This document shows, in pieces, positions 60,082 through 64,000 of a stretch of 64,000 nucleotides of DNA (the first letter of the stretch is position 1; every line of letters begins with the position of its first letter). The notes under the pieces were generated by a model. That model saw only the letters and a program-made list of their open reading frames with translations. It had not been told where the DNA came from and did not search any database. A program made the translations under genes and the position numbers. Location: assembly GCF_036812735.1 (NCBI RefSeq), contig NZ_CP117523.1, forward strand, positions 1,612,001 to 1,676,000, given 5' to 3'. This DNA is from Terrisporobacter glycolicus ATCC 14880 = DSM 1288. Lineage in GTDB: Bacteria > Bacillota > Clostridia > Peptostreptococcales > Peptostreptococcaceae.

Positions 60082-61237
60082 AGCTTTTTTCAAAGTTATT
60101 CGTAAAAATTTAGGTCAACTTTCAATATATATGGTAGTGTTTGTAGTATTTGCTATAGCACTTGGAAATTCAAATCAAAATCCAAAAGATATAAATTTTG
60201 AAGATACAAAAGTAAATATAGCATTTATAAATAAAGATGAAGACTCGAAAGTTGTAAATGGATTGAAAGAATACCTTAAGGCAAATACAAATATTGTGAA
60301 TATAGGAAATACGAAAGCAGATTTACAAGATGCACTTTATTTTAGGGAAGTGGAGTATATAATAACAATACCTAAAGGATTTACAGAAAAAATATTAAAT
60401 AATAGTGAAAAAGCAACTATTGAAAAAAATACAAGGCCAAATTCAATTAGTGAAGTTTATATAGATAATTTAGTAAATAGATATTTAAACACTGCAAAAA
60501 CATATACTTTAGCTTTAGGAAATATATCTCAGTCAGAACTTGTAAAGTATATAAGTGAGGATTTAGACTATAGCACAAAGGTAAAAGTAAGCACTTATGA
60601 AAATGGATATATAAGCAATACAGGATGTAAAAATTATTATAACTATCTAGCCTATTCCATGTTTGCAATATTAATACTTGGAGTAACAGCAGTTATGTTA
60701 ACATTTGAAAACAAGGATTTAAAAATGAGAAATTTATCTTCTGCATTAACCATGAGAAGTATGAATTTTCAACTAGTATTAGGAAATATTAGTTATGCAA
60801 TTGTTGCATGGCTTATTATGATATTAGCAAGCTTCGTAATGTACAAAGGTTATATGTTTAGTATGAATGGAATTTTATTTTTAGTAAACTCATTTATATT
60901 TACTTTAGCAGCACTAAGTGTAGGTCTACTTATTTCTACCATAGTTAAAACTAGAAGTGCAATGTCAGCAGCAGCCAATGTGGTATCTTTGGGATTTTGT
61001 TTTATAAGTGGAGTATTTGTACCACAGGAATATCTAGGAAAAGCAGTGATTTCTATAGCAAAATTTAACCCAACTTACTGGTATATAAAAGCAAATGAAG
61101 AAATTTCAGTATTGGTTAATTTTACTGAGACAAATGTAACGCCTATAATTTATAGCATGCTTATTGTACTTGGGTTTGCAGTAGCCATATTATCAGTAAC
61201 TCTTGTTATTATGAAACAGAAAAGATTTAGTAGTTAA
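60068..61237 (+). CDS. ABC-2 family permease with extracytoplasmic domain (2)
   Basis: 389 aa, same topology as the previous protein: helix near 20-37, external part with VNIAFINKDEDSKVVNGLKEYL and YIITIPKGFTEKIL, then five helices from about 195. Ends FVPQEYLGKAVISIAKFNPTYWYIKANEEIS, the segment before the last helix conserved in this group (compare VNLIADSFYSLYYYD in the partner). AAGGGGG ribosome site. The pair with the DesK-type system resembles LnrLMN-like lipopeptide/polyene export modules (inference). Confidence 0.88.
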   Translation: MQVYKAFFKVIRKNLGQLSIYMVVFVVFAIALGNSNQNPKDINFEDTKVNIAFINKDEDSKVVNGLKEYLKANTNIVNIGNTKADLQDALYFREVEYIITIPKGFTEKILNNSEKATIEKNTRPNSISEVYIDNLVNRYLNTAKTYTLALGNISQSELVKYISEDLDYSTKVKVSTYENGYISNTGCKNYYNYLAYSMFAILILGVTAVMLTFENKDLKMRNLSSALTMRSMNFQLVLGNISYAIVAWLIMILASFVMYKGYMFSMNGILFLVNSFIFTLAALSVGLLISTIVKTRSAMSAAANVVSLGFCFISGVFVPQEYLGKAVISIAKFNPTYWYIKANEEISVLVNFTETNVTPIIYSMLIVLGFAVAILSVTLVIMKQKRFSS

Positions 61238-61260
61238 AATAGTGTATATATTTAGATTAA

Positions 61261-61286
61261 TGGGAGCCTAAGTGGCTCCTTTTTTA
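61261..61286 (+). terminator. Terminator after the ABC export operon
   Basis: GGAGCC-TAAGT-GGCTCC followed by TTTTTT. Confidence 0.88.
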
Positions 61287-61460
61287 AGTTAAAAATTACA
61301 TGTATGTAGAAAATTGTTTATGTGAAATGTTTGTGAAGGAAATAAGACATAAAAATCATTTGTAATAAATTTGAACATATAAACACATTACAAGGAAAAC
61401 TATACTATAATTATATTGATGATTGTTAAAAATTACACATTTCATTAGGGGGGTACTTAC

Positions 61461-62045
61461 ATGATTCTTATGATTGATAACTACGACTCATTTGTATATA
61501 ACCTAGTTCAATATATAGGAGAATTGGGAGAAGAAATCGTAGTAAGAAGAAACAAAGAAATAACGTTAGAAGAAATTGAAACTTTAAATCCAGAAATAAT
61601 AGTTTTATCACCAGGACCATGTTCGCCTACAGAGGCCGGAATATGTATAGATGTGGTAAATCATTTTAAGGGGAAAAAGCCAATTCTTGGTATATGCTTA
61701 GGGCATCAAACTATAGGACATGTTTTTGGAGCAAGTGTAGTAAAAGCATTGGAGCCTGTACATGGAAAGGTTCATTCTATAAAACATAATAATAAAGGTG
61801 TATTTAAAGATTTAAATAACCCACTAAATGTAACAAGATATCATTCTTTAGTAGTAGACAAAGAAAATTTACCTCATGATTTAGAAATAACTGCTTTGAC
61901 AAATGAAGGAGAGATAATGGGTCTTAGACACAAAAATTACCTTATAGAAGGGGTACAATTTCATCCAGAAGCTATTTTGTCAGAGCAAGGTCATGAAATA
62001 CTTAGAAACTTTATAAAAGAAGCTAGAGAAAGGGTATGTGTGTAA
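61461..62045 (+). CDS. pabA: aminodeoxychorismate/anthranilate synthase glutamine amidotransferase subunit
   Basis: 194 aa class-I glutamine amidotransferase. Catalytic Cys in PILGICLGHQTIGH near 80, His-Glu in EGVQFHPEAILSE near 170. N-terminal MILMIDNYDSFVYNLVQYIGELG is canonical for TrpG/PabA. Supplies ammonia to PabB. No trp genes around and pabB/pabC directly follow, so the p-aminobenzoate (folate) role is preferred, though such subunits may serve both pathways. GGGGGG ribosome site. Confidence 0.95.
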   Translation: MILMIDNYDSFVYNLVQYIGELGEEIVVRRNKEITLEEIETLNPEIIVLSPGPCSPTEAGICIDVVNHFKGKKPILGICLGHQTIGHVFGASVVKALEPVHGKVHSIKHNNKGVFKDLNNPLNVTRYHSLVVDKENLPHDLEITALTNEGEIMGLRHKNYLIEGVQFHPEAILSEQGHEILRNFIKEARERVCV

Positions 62046-62046
62046 A

Positions 62047-63396
62047 ATGATAAAAGAAATTAATACAAAACTAAGTGCTTTTGAGATATTTACCATATTT
62101 AAAGATGAAAAAGATAGTTTTATTTTAGATAGTGCTATGGATAAAAATAAATTGGGCCGATATTCTTTTATTAGTAGCAATCCATTCAAAACTTTAAAAT
62201 ATAAAAACAGTAAAGAAAACCCACTTGATTTTTTACAAGAAGAGTTAAATAAATATAAAGTAGAAAATAACACGGAACTTCCTTTTGTAGGAGGAGCAGT
62301 AGGTTATTTGTCTTATGATTTAGGAAATTACATAGAAAATCTACCAAGAAGTGCAAAAGATGATTTAAATGGTTATGATTTGTACTTTGGTTTATATGAT
62401 CATGCAATAGTAGTTGATCATTTAAAAGAAAAAACATATATAGCAACACCAAATTTAGATATAAAAAAAGAAGAAAATATACTTTTAAATATTGAAAATA
62501 AAATTAATGAAGCTGAAACAAATGGAGTAAACCCAATTTGCTATGAAGAAAAAGAAGTTCTTCCAACAAAGCTTTCATCTAATTTTACAAAAAAAGAATT
62601 TGAAAATTCAGTTGAAAAAGTTAGACAATATATAAAAAATGGAGATATTTATCAAGCAAACTTAACGCAAAGATTTAGTGGTAAAACTACTTTATCCAGT
62701 TATGAATTATACAGAGATTTGAGAAAAGTAAGTCCTGCACCTTTTGGAGCATACCTAAACTTCGATGATTTTAATATTTTGTCAAATTCTCCTGAGAGAT
62801 TCATAAAATGTATAGACAGAAAATTAGAAACAAGACCAATAAAAGGAACAAGACCTAGGGGGAAAAATAAAGAAGAAGATTTAAAACTTCAAGAAGAATT
62901 GAGAAATAGCGAAAAAGATAAGGCAGAGCTACTTATGATAGTAGATCTAGAAAGAAATGACATAGGAAGAATATCAAAAATAGGAAGTGTTAAAGTACCA
63001 GAGTTATTTGTTATAGAGCCTTATGCCAATGTAAATCATTTAGTTGCAACAGTAGTAGGAGAGTTAGATGATGACAAAGATGCAGTAGATGCAATAAAAG
63101 CTACTTTCCCAGGAGGATCAATAACTGGAGCACCCAAAATTAGAGCAATGGAAATTATAGATGAATTAGAGCCAACTCAAAGAAATGCATACACAGGTTC
63201 AATAGGTTATATTGGATTTAATGGAGATATGGATTTAAATATAGCCATAAGAACTGTAGTAAAAAAAGAAGAGGATGTGTATTTTCAAGTAGGTGGAGGT
63301 ATGACATGGGGTTCCGACCCGAGTGAAGAATATCAAGAAACACTTGATAAAGCAAAGTCTATAATGAAAGCTTTAAGAGGTTACTATGAAGAATAA
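62047..63396 (+). CDS. pabB: aminodeoxychorismate synthase component I
   Basis: About 449 aa chorismate-binding enzyme. Signature residues: DIYQANLTQRFSG, SPERFIKC, ETRPIKGTRPRGKN (K of the PIKGT motif, characteristic of PabB, which uses it as nucleophile where TrpE has Ala), LLMIVDLERNDIGRI, FPGGSITGAPKIRAMEIIDELEPTQRNAYTGSIGYIG and QVGGGMTWGSDPSEEYQE. Converts chorismate plus ammonia to 4-amino-4-deoxychorismate. The ATG at 62047 lies just after the pabA stop; an in-frame GTG at 62038 would overlap it. Confidence 0.96.
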   Translation: MIKEINTKLSAFEIFTIFKDEKDSFILDSAMDKNKLGRYSFISSNPFKTLKYKNSKENPLDFLQEELNKYKVENNTELPFVGGAVGYLSYDLGNYIENLPRSAKDDLNGYDLYFGLYDHAIVVDHLKEKTYIATPNLDIKKEENILLNIENKINEAETNGVNPICYEEKEVLPTKLSSNFTKKEFENSVEKVRQYIKNGDIYQANLTQRFSGKTTLSSYELYRDLRKVSPAPFGAYLNFDDFNILSNSPERFIKCIDRKLETRPIKGTRPRGKNKEEDLKLQEELRNSEKDKAELLMIVDLERNDIGRISKIGSVKVPELFVIEPYANVNHLVATVVGELDDDKDAVDAIKATFPGGSITGAPKIRAMEIIDELEPTQRNAYTGSIGYIGFNGDMDLNIAIRTVVKKEEDVYFQVGGGMTWGSDPSEEYQETLDKAKSIMKALRGYYEE

Positions 63397-64000
63397 TGTA
63401 AGTTTTAATAGTGAGTTAAGCAAATTTGGTATTGGCTTATTTGAAACTATAAAAGTTGAAGAAGGTCCTCTTGATTTGGATTTACATATGAATAGAATGT
63501 TTAAATCTATTGAGTCACTAAATATGAATATTAAATATCATAAGGAATATTTAACACAAGCTATTTTAAATTATATAGATGATAATAAAATAAAAAACAA
63601 AGCATTAAGAATAACTGTATTTGATGAAGGTTATAATATTTCTACTAGACCTATAACTTATAATGAAGAAACTTATAATAAAGGATTTAAGCTAACGATA
63701 TCCCCCATAAAAAGAGGAGATAGTATAATATACAAGCATAAAACTACAAATTACTATGAAAATATTTATACTAAAAAATATGCTACTGAAAATAATTTTG
63801 ACGATGGATTATTTGTAAATTATGAAAATATTATATTAGAATGTTCTATGAGTAATATATTTTTTATAAAAGAAGATAAAATTTATACTCCACATAATGA
63901 GTTACCTATTTTAAATGGTATAATGAAAATAAAAATCTTAGATACTTGTAAAAAATTAAATATTGAAGTTATAGAAGGAGAAATAAAACTGAAAGACATC
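63386..64000 (+). CDS. pabC: 4-amino-4-deoxychorismate lyase (3' end beyond window)
   Basis: Read directly from the sequence: ATG at 63386, inside the end of pabB (11-base overlap), AGAGG five bases upstream, open to the window edge for 205 codons. Class-IV PLP-enzyme features: FGIGLFETIKVEEGPLDLDLHMNRM, catalytic Lys in YKHKTTNYYENIYTKKYA, then DDGLFVNYENIILECSMSNIFFIKEDKIYTP and LNGIMKIKIL. Releases pyruvate from ADC to give p-aminobenzoate. Completes the pabABC operon. Confidence 0.93.
   Translation, partial: MKNNVSFNSELSKFGIGLFETIKVEEGPLDLDLHMNRMFKSIESLNMNIKYHKEYLTQAILNYIDDNKIKNKALRITVFDEGYNISTRPITYNEETYNKGFKLTISPIKRGDSIIYKHKTTNYYENIYTKKYATENNFDDGLFVNYENIILECSMSNIFFIKEDKIYTPHNELPILNGIMKIKILDTCKKLNIEVIEGEIKLKDI

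Noticed and set aside
61461-63396. trpGE (anthranilate synthase) instead of pabAB
   Set aside because: The second protein has the PIKGT lysine typical of PabB and is followed by pabC, with no trp genes nearby.

Overview
The window is a strongly AT-rich stretch of a Firmicutes chromosome. Gene content and style point to the class Clostridia: purine-rich Shine-Dalgarno sequences, frequent TTG/GTG starts, a corrinoid methyltransferase operon, a YtrA/GntR-type ABC operon, a single-gene dapB, and an M-box leader upstream of mgtA. A member of the Clostridium/Peptostreptococcaceae group is the best guess; the species cannot be fixed from the sequence alone. There are no rRNA or tRNA genes, CRISPR arrays, transposases or phage genes that I can see. 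Most of it reads as ordinary chromosome rich in envelope-stress and transport modules, each with its own regulator.

Layout. 0-2 kb: MazG-like pyrophosphohydrolase (cut by the window edge), dapB and a membrane protein of unknown function. 2-9.4 kb: a peptide-antibiotic/bacitracin-type resistance block made of an ABC-2 exporter pair, uppP, a BceRS-type two-component system and a BceAB-type transporter. uppP and bceA share the same operator architecture. 9.5-12.8 kb: YitT-like protein, PadR plus HAAS-domain membrane protein, a propeller-like protein and a small lipoprotein. 12.9-18.5 kb: a five-gene corrinoid methyl-transfer operon (three URO-D-fold proteins, one corrinoid protein, one reductive activase). 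18.5-25.5 kb, mostly minus strand: TetR-controlled MacB-type ABC exporter, and a YhgE/Pip-type protein divergent from another TetR regulator. 25.8-31.4 kb: a Zn/Cd-type P1B ATPase, a secreted SH3-NlpC/P60 cell-wall hydrolase, a two-component system and a YciI-like protein.

31.6-36 kb: an internally duplicated, tail-anchored helical protein, a TraX-family protein, a Lys-tailed membrane protein, a lipoprotein and MarR. 36-40.4 kb: MATE exporter, then a YfcC-family transporter paired with peptidase PepD. 40.6-43.9 kb: a GntR(YtrA)-ABC operon behind a striking 56-bp perfect palindrome. 44-48.5 kb: dGTPase-like HD protein, DUF2628 protein, an acidic protein of unknown function, variant peptide deformylase, TauE/SafE-type permease and DUF4236 protein. 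48.7-52.7 kb: promoter, M-box magnesium riboswitch, intrinsic terminator, small genes and mgtA. 52.8-56 kb: membrane protein, a frameshifted Sel1-repeat gene and a POT peptide symporter. 56-61.2 kb: DesK/NarL-type two-component system divergent from a three-gene ABC exporter. 61.4-64 kb: pabA-pabB-pabC (pabC runs off the end) for p-aminobenzoate, a folate precursor.

How it works together: at least six separate exporters or resistance modules (ABC-2, BceAB, MacB-like, YhgE, Ytr-like, DesK-linked ABC, plus MATE) sit next to dedicated regulators, and several of these have visible operators. The parts most worth following up are the BceRS regulon architecture, the corrinoid operon lacking a recognisable substrate methyltransferase or pterin acceptor, the M-box leader with unexplained small ORFs before mgtA, and the tail-anchored repeat protein. 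No wholly new system is proven by the sequence; these are the best candidates.
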